Assembly (NCBI GenBank): GCA_021399445.1
Contig: JAJTUQ010000001.1
Coordinates: forward strand, 5,456,001 to 5,520,000
Direction of reading: 5' to 3'
DNA from: Xylogone sp. PMI_703
Lineage: Eukaryota; Ascomycota; Leotiomycetes
Length of the DNA: 64,000 nt
Shown: one piece after another, positions 46,377 through 58,119 of the stretch
Layout: every line of letters begins with the position of its first letter
Numbering within the stretch: the stretch's first letter is position 1
Made by a program: the position numbers and the translations under genes
The notes under the pieces: model-generated
What the model saw: only the letters and a program-made list of their open reading frames with translations
Database searches by the model: none
What the model was told of the DNA's origin: nothing

Positions 46377-48725
46377 TTATCTGGGCCCATATACTCTCAT
46401 TTGGTCTCTTTTCTCCCATTCTTTTGTTGTCTCTAATGAGATTGATACGTCACTGAAGAGCCTGGCTTTCCCCTTTAACACCCATTTTGGGTTATTTGTA
46501 TCTGTATCTGCATCTGGATTTTCATCATGTTTTGTATCCGGAGAAATACGCATGATCTGATCCATTTCCTTCCCCAAGTTTTCAATTTCGTTAGCCCCTT
46601 TAATTTTGTCCTCATCCATCTCCTCGTCCATATTCAGTATCCACACCCTCGCCAGACGGGAGTACTCGTCCCTCATCAAACAGGTCGGTAGGAAGAGTCT
46701 CATTCCGCTCGCATCCATAGCTAAGGTCTCATCTTTTGACCTAAGAGGGTACATAAAAATAAGGACCCTTCCCCCCCAACCAGCTTTATACATCATTGGC
46801 AACCAAATTTCAGAGGTGCTCGGAATATCATGGACAGATTGTTGTCCCCAGGTAACTAACCAATTCACAAATCTCATCAAAGCATTCATAGCATCCCGTC
46901 CAGGTTGTGTTGTGGCCCAATTTTCACTATCTAGTTCATCTATATTGAACTCTCCATCGCAAAAATAGTCCACCAGCGCTTCCTTCCATGCAGGAAGCTT
47001 GTTACGAGGAAATCCACTATTCTCAGCAACTTTTGTTGCCCAAGTGAGTCCCGCGTGCAAGACAAACCGTAAGGTTGCGACAAATCGATATCTCATGCCG
47101 GTGTCAAGATCAGTTTGATATCTCCAGTATTGGTAGTCAGGACCGGGTCCCCAGTCTGATATGATGAGACCACCTGGGCCTAAGCCTAGGCCAAGAGATC
47201 TGCATTTCTCGATAAGCTTTTTGGCGCACTCAGTCGTACAAGTGAAAGGAATCTCAGGTTCTGTAGGATTGGTACCGTCTAGTTCTATCCATGAACTTTG
47301 TGCACTTGGATCAAGCTTAACAGCTAGAGTGGAAGGGATAGGCAGTGAGTCGAACTCTGGAGCTGACCCAGCATCTAAGTGAGTGGGCTGGCAAAGCCAT
47401 GACGAACGAGGAGACTTGGGATTTGGTCTGAGTGGTTTACCAAGACCGCAGAGGGATGACAGATCACCAGCTGCCAATGCTAGTATTAAAAGCTGCCTAT
47501 AGCACTCATCCACCGATGCATATTGTGTCATTGCTACGGAACCCCGCTCTACGCTCAGATTCAGTCCATTTCCTAGAATGTTAAGTGTAATGGATATCTT
47601 ATCACAATTGGCATCAGCAATTCTCATCTCTTCTGGTAAATCTGGATCACCACCGGCGTCCAACTCGAAGATTTGTGCAATATTGCTTGTATAATCAGTA
47701 ATGTCTGATGGCACATCACCGGGCTGGCCACGCATTATTCGACGCACTTTGTCCATCTGCATTTGCATGTCAAAATTCATTGCAATAACACTTTTTACCT
47801 TTTGGTTTTGCTTATCACTGCTAGGAATCTCCGTGGCCAAAGCGCACATATACCACAAAAAATCACCAGTGAATCCTAGGACGAGATTTCGATTGTGGGG
47901 TCCGGTGACCTCGCATGATATATAAAATGTGTGTTTTTGCCCAAGGCGCATTTCATGCGAGCACCAGGCTCTAGTGAACCATCTCGATGAGGTGATTTTG
48001 CGGAAGAAGTTTCGGAGAATGATGTTTTTCTCCATATAAGCAGGCTGCTCTCCAAAATGTGGTCTGCTGAGTATGGTCTCATTGCTTTCAAATTCAGGTA
48101 TGAACTTCTTAAAGAATTCTTGCTCAGCTTCACTAACTTCGATATCCTCAAGAGCCACAAATACGCTCCTAGCATGTTTGTACACTGCATCCATAGCGGC
48201 TATGGCAGTTTTCTTCTCTTCTTTGTTTTTCTGATCGATACAGATTTGGTCTATCCAGAGTCCCTCATTGGCTGCGTTGCGTTCTGCTATTGCGGCTTGG
48301 AAGAGTAAGCTACTTAAAGGTATCGGATATACATCGTTGAATTTAGTATCCTCTTTCAACAATTGATTATATTTCGGTGACCAACAATAGCTAAGTGCAA
48401 TATATGATCTTTCAGGAGATTCCTCGCCATTGATAAGACGCAACGTAAAATCCAGGATTAGATCTGGTTTGAGCTCAAATTTAGCCGCCAGATCTGGATC
48501 GAGCTGTTCCAGTCTCACCAGAAGAGCTTTTCCCTTTGCTGCCTGTGCTTCCTGGGTAGGCTTGAAATCTTCAAATAGAAATATTTTGTCATTCACTGAG
48601 AGCTCATGAAGTATGTCTGTGGGAAGAACAGGGGGAGGTGGAGCGGGCCAGGAAAAGAATTCGATTTGCCCTCTAGTTCTCCAATTGACTTGAGCGAGGT
48701 ATCTCTTGTCTGACTTTGAAGTCAT
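46377..48725 (-). CDS. HET (heterokaryon incompatibility) domain protein
   Basis: A single-exon gene for 782 aa. The HET domain is plain: YIALSYCWSPKYN (about 108-120), then GLWIDQICIDQKNKEEK (about 156-172), DAVYKHARSVFVALEDIEVS and, further on, ILRNFFRKITSSRWFTRAWCSHEMRLG, all three canonical blocks. The remainder (about residues 300-782) has no other domain that I recognise. In fungi HET proteins act in nonself recognition between fusing hyphae and in an innate-immunity-like death response; many genomes have tens of copies. The open frame extends 31 codons upstream to a GTG, but the first ATG is at 48725, which I take as start. No in-frame damage is seen. Confidence 0.92.
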   Translation of the reverse strand: MTSKSDKRYLAQVNWRTRGQIEFFSWPAPPPPVLPTDILHELSVNDKIFLFEDFKPTQEAQAAKGKALLVRLEQLDPDLAAKFELKPDLILDFTLRLINGEESPERSYIALSYCWSPKYNQLLKEDTKFNDVYPIPLSSLLFQAAIAERNAANEGLWIDQICIDQKNKEEKKTAIAAMDAVYKHARSVFVALEDIEVSEAEQEFFKKFIPEFESNETILSRPHFGEQPAYMEKNIILRNFFRKITSSRWFTRAWCSHEMRLGQKHTFYISCEVTGPHNRNLVLGFTGDFLWYMCALATEIPSSDKQNQKVKSVIAMNFDMQMQMDKVRRIMRGQPGDVPSDITDYTSNIAQIFELDAGGDPDLPEEMRIADANCDKISITLNILGNGLNLSVERGSVAMTQYASVDECYRQLLILALAAGDLSSLCGLGKPLRPNPKSPRSSWLCQPTHLDAGSAPEFDSLPIPSTLAVKLDPSAQSSWIELDGTNPTEPEIPFTCTTECAKKLIEKCRSLGLGLGPGGLIISDWGPGPDYQYWRYQTDLDTGMRYRFVATLRFVLHAGLTWATKVAENSGFPRNKLPAWKEALVDYFCDGEFNIDELDSENWATTQPGRDAMNALMRFVNWLVTWGQQSVHDIPSTSEIWLPMMYKAGWGGRVLIFMYPLRSKDETLAMDASGMRLFLPTCLMRDEYSRLARVWILNMDEEMDEDKIKGANEIENLGKEMDQIMRISPDTKHDENPDADTDTNNPKWVLKGKARLFSDVSISLETTKEWEKRDQMRVYGPR

Positions 48726-49232
48726 TTCGTGTAAAGACAATTGTGGTCTTAAATGTAACTTAAGATAGCCTTGGACAATCTGGGAAGCTTTTGATGATGC
48801 GAAAAGAAAATATGTCACTGGAGACGTATAAACATATAACAGAACCTTGTCCCGAGGGGGTCATTATAGCATCTGGGAGCTAAGATAGATAAACAATTGT
48901 TCCTGGAATGTGAAATGAGAAGTTGTATCAACTATCCAAGCCTCGGCGCTAAAGTCTTGATGCAGCCATTATCACGCGCCACTGCTCAGCCGCAACAAGA
49001 CCGCTGCCTATTTGCAGTCCTTGAAAATGAACTCGAAAACTATTACTCTATCAAAGAATAGAAATTCTGGAGGTGTGTGTGAAGGCACCTGATTTTGAGG
49101 AGTGTATTTACTTTCACTGATGATCAGTCAGCCTGGAAGCGTGATTACTCACTGTTTCCATCTTTGTAGTGCTGTCAAGCCATGAGAATAGAATATAATA
49201 GCTAGGTCATAATTCAAATTAACGCAGGTGAA
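48726..49232. other. Intergenic region
   Basis: About 0.5 kb between the HET gene start and the 3' end of the decarboxylase gene. No coding exon seen. Confidence 0.4.
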
Positions 49233-50869
49233 TCACTGAAGAACTCTTTGCAGGACCTCCGTAACCGTTTTGAGGTCTCGCTGTAAGTCAACTTTCCAGG
49301 TTGAAATTGCGATCCTGCAAGCTGGTTTGCCTTCCCATTTCGTGCCAGATACGTACATCTTCCTTGTGGCATTAATTCTTTTTGTAAGTTCTTCGTTGAC
49401 TTTATCATCTTTAGCACGGAAAAGAACAATCATATGGACACTGCCATGTTGATGTTCGCTTTCGGAGCCATGTTTCTGGTGAGTTAGAAACTCATATCCG
49501 TCATGATTATCAAGGAACTCGGCTATAGATCTTGCCAGCAAGACCTGCAACGCAAATATTCTAGAGAATCCTTCTTGCCCATATGCTAAGAGTGCAGCGT
49601 AAACTGGCAATGCACGGAAACGGCATGAATTCTCTATGCGAATATTAAGTGGTGACGGTATCATTGACGGACCAGACGAAAGATATGGTGCATTAGGGTT
49701 TTGGAGAATTTCCGATAAAGTACTTGATTTCTCAGTGAAAAAAAACCCACAATCATACGGCTGAAGCAGTTTAGTCAGAGAATAAGTTCCAAATCTTGAC
49801 AGCCCGAGGTTATAATATCAAGCTGTGACCTACCACGTTAAGCATCTTATGGCCATCTCCTGCAATAGAATGTGCGAGACATATTTGACTGGTAATCTCT
49901 CTGAGACTGCTAAATTGAGGATCCTGGGGCAGTGCCGTAGCAAAGAGGCCGAACGCTGTTACCTTGTAAGCCCATCTGAAATCCATAACGGGATGAATTA
50001 TAGCATGAAAGAGAGGATGCGAAGGGAAAGGCAGCTTATTTACCGCCATCAACATGTAACCAACTTCCATGCGCATCACAGAGGTCACGTAATTTTTTCA
50101 TTTCATGATTATCCGCCGTAAACCTGCCAGTGTTGACCTCTCCGGCGGTTATAAATACGATGGTCGCCACACCGTCACGTTTCAGCTCACGCTCAACCAC
50201 ATTTATATCAATTCTCCATGGCTGCTCCTTCAGTCCAATATCCCTTACGTTAGAGCGACCAATTCCAACTAGGCTGGCTGCTTTGTAGGTTGAGCTGTGT
50301 GCCATGGCTGTCAGGACTTGGATTTTTGTAATTCCTGCTTCTATGCAGGCTTCAAGAATCCCCAACTCTGCAGCGCTGCTAAATGAGCCTCTTGCTCTCA
50401 ACTTCTGAGAGATCACGTGTTGACGTCCACAAGCCAAGCCCAGAATATTGGAAGCAGTTGCACCGGTGGTGAAGGTTCTTCCAGTAAAAGAATCCAGGTG
50501 TACTAGCTCCGCCAACATAGATAATGCCTTGTCCTCAACAATAGTGCTGATGCTCTGGTCTGGCAGGTGCACCTGCACGTTCTGATCAAATGCAGTAACC
50601 ATGTTGTCAGCAACTTCCGCAATTGGAAGTACGCCACCAGTCACGAAGCCATAGTAGTTTGACGATGTCTTGGGTCCGTTAAAGCCTGGAGTTAGATCTT
50701 GGATGAGATGAGTGGCCGTGGCCTCTTCGCCGAGTCCGGTGACAGGCAGAGAAGAATGAATTGATGCTGTCGCCTTTGCGAGTGATTCTGGTGAAGGAAG
50801 AGGATCATTTGATACCGAGTCCAGCGTCTGCTGGATAGCACTGTAGGAAGATGAGATGGAGAAAGTCAT
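49233..50869 (-). CDS. PLP-dependent group II amino acid decarboxylase
   Basis: Three exons (50869-50044, 49955-49834, 49760-49233) join in phase to 491 aa. The fold-type I, group II decarboxylase family includes DOPA/tyrosine, glutamate and diaminobutyrate decarboxylases. Splicing creates HVDGAFG (272-278), whose Asp binds the PLP ring nitrogen, and SIAGDGHKMLNV-PYDCG, whose Lys (about 312) forms the Schiff base; TTGATASNILGLACGR is the phosphate-binding segment. The N-terminal part (SSNYYGFVTGGVLPIAEVAD) is typical of tyrosine-decarboxylase-like fungal members. The usual His between the Asp and Lys loops is HSIAGDGHK. Substrate not determinable. The gene is divergent from an MFS transporter 612 bp away, suggesting co-regulation, for example of an amine or amino acid pathway. 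Confidence 0.9.
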
Positions 50870-51481
50870 GATTATAGGAAGGAACAGAAATTTATTCCGT
50901 GTTTACCTGCGTCCAAGTATCCTTCGAAGGATGGTCAATGGTCGTACACGATAAATATATATGTACAATCATAACTTCAAACCCCGCAGCAAATGCCGTT
51001 GTGAGTCAAGAGAAGTTCTAATACTGTGCGTAAAGAAGATAAGGTACGTCTGTAGTTCCAGAAAGGCAGTTGCACCCGATTGTGGGGATGATTACTGGGC
51101 GTGCCCCTGGAGCACCAGAGGGCAGAACGCATCACAGCATGCTACCCGAAGAGCGAAATTGCTGATGGTAGAGACATGGGAATTTATTAGGCTGTGGCCC
51201 ATTGGTTCAGGGGTCCGAAAGTCTGTGCTCAGGGGCGTAAGTGCGGGCGCTATTAATATACTCTTCAACCCTCCACATCCGGTGCTCAGCCGCCACGAAG
51301 CAGAGAGTGTTACGTCCTCCAGTTGCACGTTCGTCACAGACGTACGTTGCCTCAATTCTCGTTGCCTCGCCCTGTATATATATCCTACACCACCGAGACA
51401 CATGCTGGATCTCAGAAGATAATGCTGTCAGAGAAGCAAGTGCGAAATTACTGAAATCCAACGCATTAACAGTGTCTCAAG
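50870..51481. promoter_or_regulatory. Shared divergent promoter of decarboxylase and MFS genes
   Basis: The 612 bp between the two divergent ATGs contain no gene and must carry both promoters. AT-rich stretches resembling TATA elements lie near 50,950-50,966 and 51,370-51,385. I identified no specific factor site. Confidence 0.5.
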
Positions 51482-53244
51482 ATGGAGGCACGCGACGACT
51501 CCTCGGAGGAGGCTGAGGAGCCTTTCCTTCGTCCCGGAATCCCAACAGACGAAGAGCGTACCTTTCCAGTCCATCCCACGCATTCTACGATGAAAATCGT
51601 GATAATTATTGCCTTCATGATCTTTATACTTGCCTTCGGAGGCACACTTATGGTACTTCCTGCAATTCGTGTGTACGAAGATGTTCTGTGCCATCAGTAT
51701 TATGAAAAGCTGCCGGACCACGGCCACATCTCCCTGGCTGGCCAGATAGATGAAAAGCTGTGCAAAGGAGAAGAAATTCAAACCCGGCTGAACACCCTGC
51801 TTGGCGGGCTTGCCGTGCTGGGCAGTATTCCAGGTACTTCAGGTCTCATCCAGCAGTTGTGGGCTATTAGCATTGATAAATTCTTAGGTATCTTGATGGC
51901 AATGCCTTATGGTCTATTAGTAGATAGGTAAATGGAGTCTCCTAGGTTGTAAGCTCTTGTATGTTCACTGAGACACTAATACTGTCTCAGAATCGGCCGC
52001 AAAAAGGTCTTTGCATTGTCCGCCGTTGGCATAATTCTCGGAGGGATGTTTAACCTTACCGTGCTATGGTTCTCAAATATCTTCCCTCTTTATTTGGTTT
52101 TACTCTCACCTCTCTTCACATTCATTGGTGGTGGTGAAGCAACTCTAGGCACTATCTTCTTTTCAATTGGATCCGATATTAGTACCGAAGCAAACAGGTC
52201 AGAAACTCGATCTTATCGTCTACTTCAGCTACTGACAGTCCTGCTAGAGCTAATGTGTTTCTCTTTGGGGGGTCCGGCTCACTTGTTGCAGGACTCATAG
52301 CACCATCTGTAGCATCTGTCCTGATGATGCGTTCCCCATGGATCGCAATGCTTATTGGCTTTGGAGTCATAATTATTGGATGCATTCTTTTCATGCTTCT
52401 TGTACCTGAAACTCTCCATCTTCATCCCCTGAAAACTTCGGACCTAGATTCAGACCTCGAGTCGGAGAACCAGCTAGATGGAGTGACAGAACCACTCCTT
52501 GCCGATCTACGGTCCAAATTTTGGGAAAACATTAAGGATGTGCGGGCTGCAGTCACCATCTTCCGCTCACTGCCTATTCTCCTCCTTCTCGTCACCTTTG
52601 TTATCAGCCCCTTTGGACTTCAGTCGGGAACGATAGCACTACGTTATATCTCAAATCAGTACGGCTGGACCCTTGCTGAGGCAACCTTTTTGCTCTCTCT
52701 CAGAGGTTTACTTGAAATCATTCTACTTCTTATATTATTACCTGTACTCTCTTATTTTATCACCAGACGTTTACATTATTCACCGAAGGAAAAGGACTTG
52801 TATTTAGCTCAAGGTTCTGCAGTTGTACAGCTTGTCGCTGCTCTTCTTTTAGCTCTCGGTTCTAATATTGGCATGACAGTCGCGGGGTTAGCTGTCTGGA
52901 GTTTGGGTTCCGGGCTTCCCGCCTTAGTGAGGTCACTACTCACTACTCTAGTCGACAAGCAACATACCGGTCGTCTAAATGCGGCTATTGGTATTGTCGA
53001 AACTATGGGTGCTTTAGTTGCTGCTCCTTCACTTGCAGTATTGTATTCTCTAGGGCTACATTGGAAAGGGGCATGGGTCACACTCCCATTTGATGCGCTT
53101 GCCACTGTTGCCTTTCTCTGTGGCTCAGGCGTTTGGTGTTTTTGGTTCTTCGGGTTTCTTGGCAAGAAGAACCCGGTTATAGATGAAGGGAATGTTCTGT
53201 ATAGTGACGAACAACACTACACAGATGATGTAGTCCCTCTGTGA
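51482..53244 (+). CDS. Major facilitator superfamily transporter
   Basis: Three exons (51482-51927, 51991-52197, 52248-53244; introns of 63 and 50 bp) encode 549 aa. About 12 membrane helices are seen after an acidic N-terminus. The pattern RVYEDVLCHQYYEKL in the first outer loop followed by IDEKLCKGEEIQTRL is typical of a large fungal MFS group of unknown substrate. The MFS signature between helices 2 and 3 is formed by splicing: PYGLLVDRIGRKKVF. A hydrophilic central loop (about residues 250-300) separates the two halves. It shares a promoter region with the PLP decarboxylase and so may carry that enzyme's substrate or product. The second donor and acceptor (GTCAGA, CTGCTAG) are slightly atypical but restore TEANRANVFLFGGSGS. 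Confidence 0.9.
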
Positions 53245-53627
53245 ATTGAAAGAGTGGATGCCACTTAGATGGAATGAACTTCTTGTATATTACGATAAGA
53301 CTATATTATGGCCATGAAACAGAGCCTACAAATTACGGATCTAATGGGAAGCGGTTACTACATCTACTCGTTACGATAAATTGTTAGCATTCAAGTATCA
53401 ACAAGTCATGCAAGGGGGCAGAAAGATGAGATATAGGATCTTCTGGAATGATGGCTATCTGATTTGTTGAGTGGTTGCTTATTATACACACGTCCCATCG
53501 TCTCATCGTCTCATCCAGTCAGTCAATCTCTCATGGAATGAAGCACAGTTCTGACAATTAGTCATGAAAAGACCGATATGCTGGTCCTCCTTAGCCATCC
53601 TAATTTGAACCATCGTATCTCCGAAAT
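53245..53627. other. Convergent intergenic region
   Basis: About 0.4 kb between two convergent 3' ends. No gene seen. Contains a short CATCGTCT direct repeat (about 53,493-53,512). Confidence 0.4.
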
Positions 53628-54982
53628 CTAGAAGGCTGGTGGCGAACTAGCTATGTCAAATTTGCTCTCGTCATATGGAGCAGACAGATCAATGTCGGAC
53701 AAAGCGGTAAAGCTAGAGCTCAATACCGGAGGGACATTTTGTGCATCGTCTTGTTCAGACTTTTGTACAAGGCCTTGTGCGAGTGTAGCTCTGCTAACTG
53801 GAACTGTCTCGTTGACATGCGATGCTCTATTTCTCATTTGAGGAATATTCACCTGACGAATGGTGCCTGCATCCGCTTGAATTGGACGGCTTCGCGCAAT
53901 AGACTCTCCTACACGTGGACGTGCCGAGTGTTTCTGGATAGTACCATTGCTTAGTCGTGACGATTCCCGGGAAGGACGTGAGCTACCAGATCCCGTTCCC
54001 GCAGCTGAAGCACGTCTCCGAGCTCGACGCTCAGCAACTTCTTTCTCGCTCGCAGGACTATTTGTAGGGCTTGAGAAAAATCCGGGGAGCTCCATATCAA
54101 GTGCTTGAGTTGTGCCACGCTTAATTCTAATGACGCCTTCTCTATTTGGTGCTTCTCCGTGTAGTTGACTTGTGACATATTCACGATATTCCTTTGGAAA
54201 GCCTGCAGTCTTCATCATATCCATAGCTTTGTACCATTTCTGCAGCTCGTCTGGGTCAAGCTGTGATCCTTCCATATCTGTGGTATGTCTGGGATCGGCG
54301 TGAAAGGTGATAGAGGCATTTACAGGTCCTAATTTGGGGGTCATGGCCGTAACAGTTCCAACGAATTTGAAATAGAGGTCACCAATTGAATCATCAATTT
54401 GCTGCTGGGCCTCAGGTGTTACGTCATAGATATATCCCCATGTCTCTGCCCAAGGTTTGGAGCTAGGTTGGCTCGAACCGACCTTCTTAAGATTAGCTGG
54501 GAGCATGCTGATGACATAGGTTGAATCGTCGAAGTAAAGCCTTATGTTCGGGACATCTATGGCATCCACCGTTAGTAAGAGACCAAGAGCATATGAGCAA
54601 TGACACTGAGCAAGCTATTATAGGTTTACCTACTTCTCTCGTTGACGTGAAAGGTCCAACCTCGCAAGAGACCAACACACAGAAGCCTCGTGCCAGAAAA
54701 GAGTGATGCAAATTCATGTGGGTCATAGTAACTGTACATGAAGTACACCTGCCTTTTCGCCCGTGGTCCTGGAGCAGCCGTCTCAGAAGACATAGGAGAA
54801 GAGGTAGCCTCTGTGGGTGTCATCTCATTAAGTGGAGAGCTAGCTGACATAGTTGGAGTCTGCGGCGCCGAGACTAGGTCAATAACGGGGGTCATGCGTG
54901 CGGCGTTAGCTGCTTTGATAGCTTCTTCGACATTCCTGAACGTGTATCCTCTGGTGCCATTCTCAATCTCTATGAGACTCAT
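53628..54982 (-). CDS. Gamma-glutamylcyclotransferase-like (AIG2-like) protein with disordered tail
   Basis: Two exons (54982-54634 and 54556-53628, intron of 77 bp) encode 425 aa. Residues about 78-160 resemble the GGCT fold: FMYSYYDPHEFASLF stands where YGSNL begins, GLLRGWTFHVNERNVPNI matches the conserved L-x-G-W-x-F-x-I-N-E-R-G-x-x-N-I block, and TWGYIYDVTPEAQQQIDDSIG matches W-G-V-V-Y-x-L-T-x-x-x-x-x-x-L-D-x-x-E-G. The normal Glu before the last Gly is Ile or Ser here, and the glycine-rich YGSN loop is changed, so enzyme activity may be lost. The next block (ITFHADPRHTTDMEGSQLDP then YREYVTSQL) is fungal-specific. The last 170 residues are Ser/Arg-rich and disordered. The N-terminal 75 residues are also variable. 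Exon join chosen because it alone restores HVNERNVPNI. Confidence 0.7.
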
Positions 54983-56680
54983 GGTAACTAGCTGTTGTTT
55001 GTTGAGGTCTGCATTGGCAGCACTGTTCGATTGACGAGATAGAAGGGGGAAGGAGGAAGTGTGGAAAGTCAGACCAAGAGTACATGCAAAAATGAAAGGT
55101 AAAGTTTAAAGGTGAAGTCTCAGACATCAACATCCATGGGCACTTCTTCTGCGAACACTAAGATCTTATCGCTACCTCAAGTCACATATTATCACAGTCT
55201 TGGCATTTGTATCAATGAGTTTGCTATATCATTTCATTCCCCTGCATAAGATTGTTTAATAACATCTTTGCTTCAGGAATTACTTCATGATCTCCTCGGA
55301 TGAAGGTGCTTTATCACCTCCACAAGGTCTTTGCAGATATTCTTAATAGACAGTCTATGAAGCACTTGCTACCCTCAATGGAGACACTTCTTTACTCTTA
55401 GAATGGAGCTACTTTTCTAACTATACTTCCATATATATGCTAGCTGGGGCTAGAAGATAATCGTAGAGAAAAGGTGATCTTTGATGCAATGAGAGGTTTG
55501 AGTACTGATACCTGAAGACCTTGCCTGAAACTATCATCTCATAGCTTGGTTCTCGATCCATCTAGTTGGTGGTAATAGTAAGCTGCTAGCATGCGATCAT
55601 TTCCCTGGATGTTGTAAGATAAAGAGCACAGTTCAAAGATAATGTTAACTATCCCTGGACGAGTGTGTTGAGGCTGAGAGGGTCGCTTGTGGCTGCCACT
55701 AGTTACAAAGAACAATACTAAGCCATTGTAGAACAGCATTGCTAAGATGCCTGAAGATTCCAGAATACGGCATCTTGATACTAATGAAGGGCTTGTTTTG
55801 TTCTGTCTTTTGCCAGTACAAATATTACTGGTTCCGTGTCGCAGACCAGATCCCTTGCGTGACACTTCCATCTCAGCTATCTGCTTTCTCTGTTCTTTGC
55901 TATTCTATATCTCATTCCGGTTCCCGAACATTTCTCAATGGGCTCTCATAGATCTTTACACCACTAATTCTTCAAGCTTAATTACTCTAGTTCTACCTTG
56001 TCTCGAATATTCTAGGCTCAAGAGCTATGGATCTTAACATGCCTGACCATAGGCCGAGTGGGTCTATCGTTCCAAAGCACTATGAACTGCTGTTAAACCA
56101 GATTTTTCAAAAAGACATTTGTTGGCACTGTATCTATTGACATTGAGATATAGAACCTACTTCTACCATCTGTCTTAATGCAGATTGTCTTGAGATCACG
56201 CAAATAACATGTCTTATAATGACGATTGCTCTTGAACTCAGCGCTTCTAGATCAATGAGAGAAGACGTAAGTAGCTATTACAATGAACTGAGAGTTTTAC
56301 GGGTCCAGAACACATGGTGATATTCAGTCTTTATACAATGCCAGAAATAGGCTTCCAGTCGCTTGGCCAATCATCGTCGGCTAAATTCGGATTTCCATCT
56401 TAACACGTTAATTAATCCACCATTGATTGGTCGAATTCATTCCATACGATCAATGACCTCTCGTATGAGAGTAGTGACAACCCCCCTGGATATGTACGTT
56501 GCTACGGGAGGCTTAACTGCCGGAGGAATGACCCAAAATGTAAGTAACGCGCGTATAGAGGCGTATAGCTATTTGAGAGGAGTATGTTCTCTATTATCTT
56601 ATACTTGAGTTATCTCTTCTAAGTTCTTTTATTTTAACTCTTATGGTTCTATCTGTTCGAATTAAGGAGTAAGTGTGAAC
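54983..56680. other. Divergent intergenic region
   Basis: About 1.7 kb between the GGCT-like gene and the DOMON-cytochrome gene. AT-rich, with short open stretches only; no exon supported. Promoters of both genes should be here. Confidence 0.4.
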
Positions 56681-58119
56681 ATGGTTGGATTTCGCCAATC
56701 TTTAGTTACTGTCGGTATGCGCTCCTTTTCCTAGTTTAAGCCATAACCGCTTTAACTGTTTAAGTAGCGGTAGTCTTGCATACGGTGGCGCATACTGTTC
56801 AAGCAGCAAGTGTTCCTGCTTCAGGATTTGTATCACACAATCCAGCTATATCATTTTCTTTGAACATACCGGATGATTCCAGCGAGGATCTTTACTTTTC
56901 GCTATCTGGTTCTACCAGTTACTCATATATTGTAAATAAACGCAACCCCTTATTTGCCTTAGAGAGCTGCTGACTACCATAGAGGCCGTGGGAATGGGTT
57001 CTGACAAGATGGAAGGATCCTTAATATTCCTGCTATACACTTCGTCTCATGGAAATTCTATTACCCTCAGTCCACGAGTGACGGACGGGCATACCGAGCC
57101 TACTTACACGTCGAAAGTAGAGTATACTATTCTAGACAACAGTGGGATTAACAAAGTCAACAAAACGATGACTGTTAATGCAAAATGCTCCAACTGTAGG
57201 AAATGGAATAGCGGGTCACTAAATATAACTTCTAATGCAGAGAATTTTATCTACGCAACTGGTCCACCAGGGAGTTTGAAGACAAACTCAGAGTCAGCTG
57301 ATACCAAGCGTCACAACAAGTATGGGACCTTTCAGATGGATTTGACTAAAGCTGTGGGTGCTGCAGGTGTGCCAGCACTGATTGTTAACAGTACTGTTGG
57401 AACAAAGCAGGATAGTAACACAAACGATAACGACTTCCCTTCAGCACTTCATGGAGCTCTCATGGTTTTAACCTTCTTCGGATTGATGCCTCTGGGTGTA
57501 TTTCTCCTCCGCATCTTGGAGCGTCCCAGATTCCATGGCTGGAATATGGAGATTTCTGCGGCTATTGCCATTATCGGAACTGGCTTCGGCATATATTCCG
57601 CAACCATGTATAATCGGGTAAGTCTCTCTCTTTGCCTACAGTTATCTTTGGGAATTATGTGCTTACAATGGTGATACAGTCTAAGAATTGGAATTCCGGC
57701 CACCAAATACTTGGAATAATTGTTATATTAGCGATGATTGGCCAATTTCTTCTCGGATTCATGCACCATAGGATATATAAACGAACGCTTGTACCGACTA
57801 AGCTGGCACCATATCACAGATGGCTTGGAAGGGTCGTCATTCCAATGGGTATCGTCGATGCTTTTCTGTGAGATCCAGTTTTTCTTCTATGCTATATCCT
57901 AGCTAACTAACTTTAACCAGCGGCTTTCCATTTGCCTTAAACAGCAAATATGACTATGTGTTAATTGGCGTTCTTGTGTCCGTTGTGATCGTTATGGTAC
58001 TATCAGTATTTTGGCGTACCCAAAGGAAGGCCAGAAATCGCAAGTTCAGTGGGCTTAGCGAAGAGCCCAGTTCAATATACCAGCCGCAACATAGCAATAT
58101 TAATCTTCGAGAATTGTAG
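56681..58119 (+). CDS. DOMON (CDH-type cytochrome) plus cytochrome b561 membrane protein
   Basis: Five exons (56681-56714, 56765-56931, 56985-57617, 57680-57867, 57921-58119) join in phase to 406 aa. The N-terminus MVGFRQSLVTVVAVVLHTVA is a signal peptide. An outer beta-sandwich of the cellobiose-dehydrogenase cytochrome/DOMON type follows: FSLNIPDDSSEDLYFSLSG, then AVGMGSDKMEGSLIFLLYTS and NSITLSPRV, with a candidate haem Met in the MGSDKM stretch. After about residue 215 come five membrane helices of a b561 domain; candidate haem His are in SALHGALM, SGHQILGI and PYHRWLGR. Such proteins pass electrons across the membrane, for example for iron reduction or lignocellulose oxidation. The first exon is only 34 bp. 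The C-terminal 45 residues are cytosolic. Confidence 0.87.

Noticed and set aside
48726..48818. N-terminal extension of the HET protein by 31 codons
   Set aside because: It begins with GTG; fungal nuclear genes start at ATG, so the first in-frame ATG at 48725 was chosen.
55539..56037. Overlapping open frames of 70-110 codons on both strands
   Set aside because: No domain, no phase-compatible introns linking them, AT-rich intergenic context.
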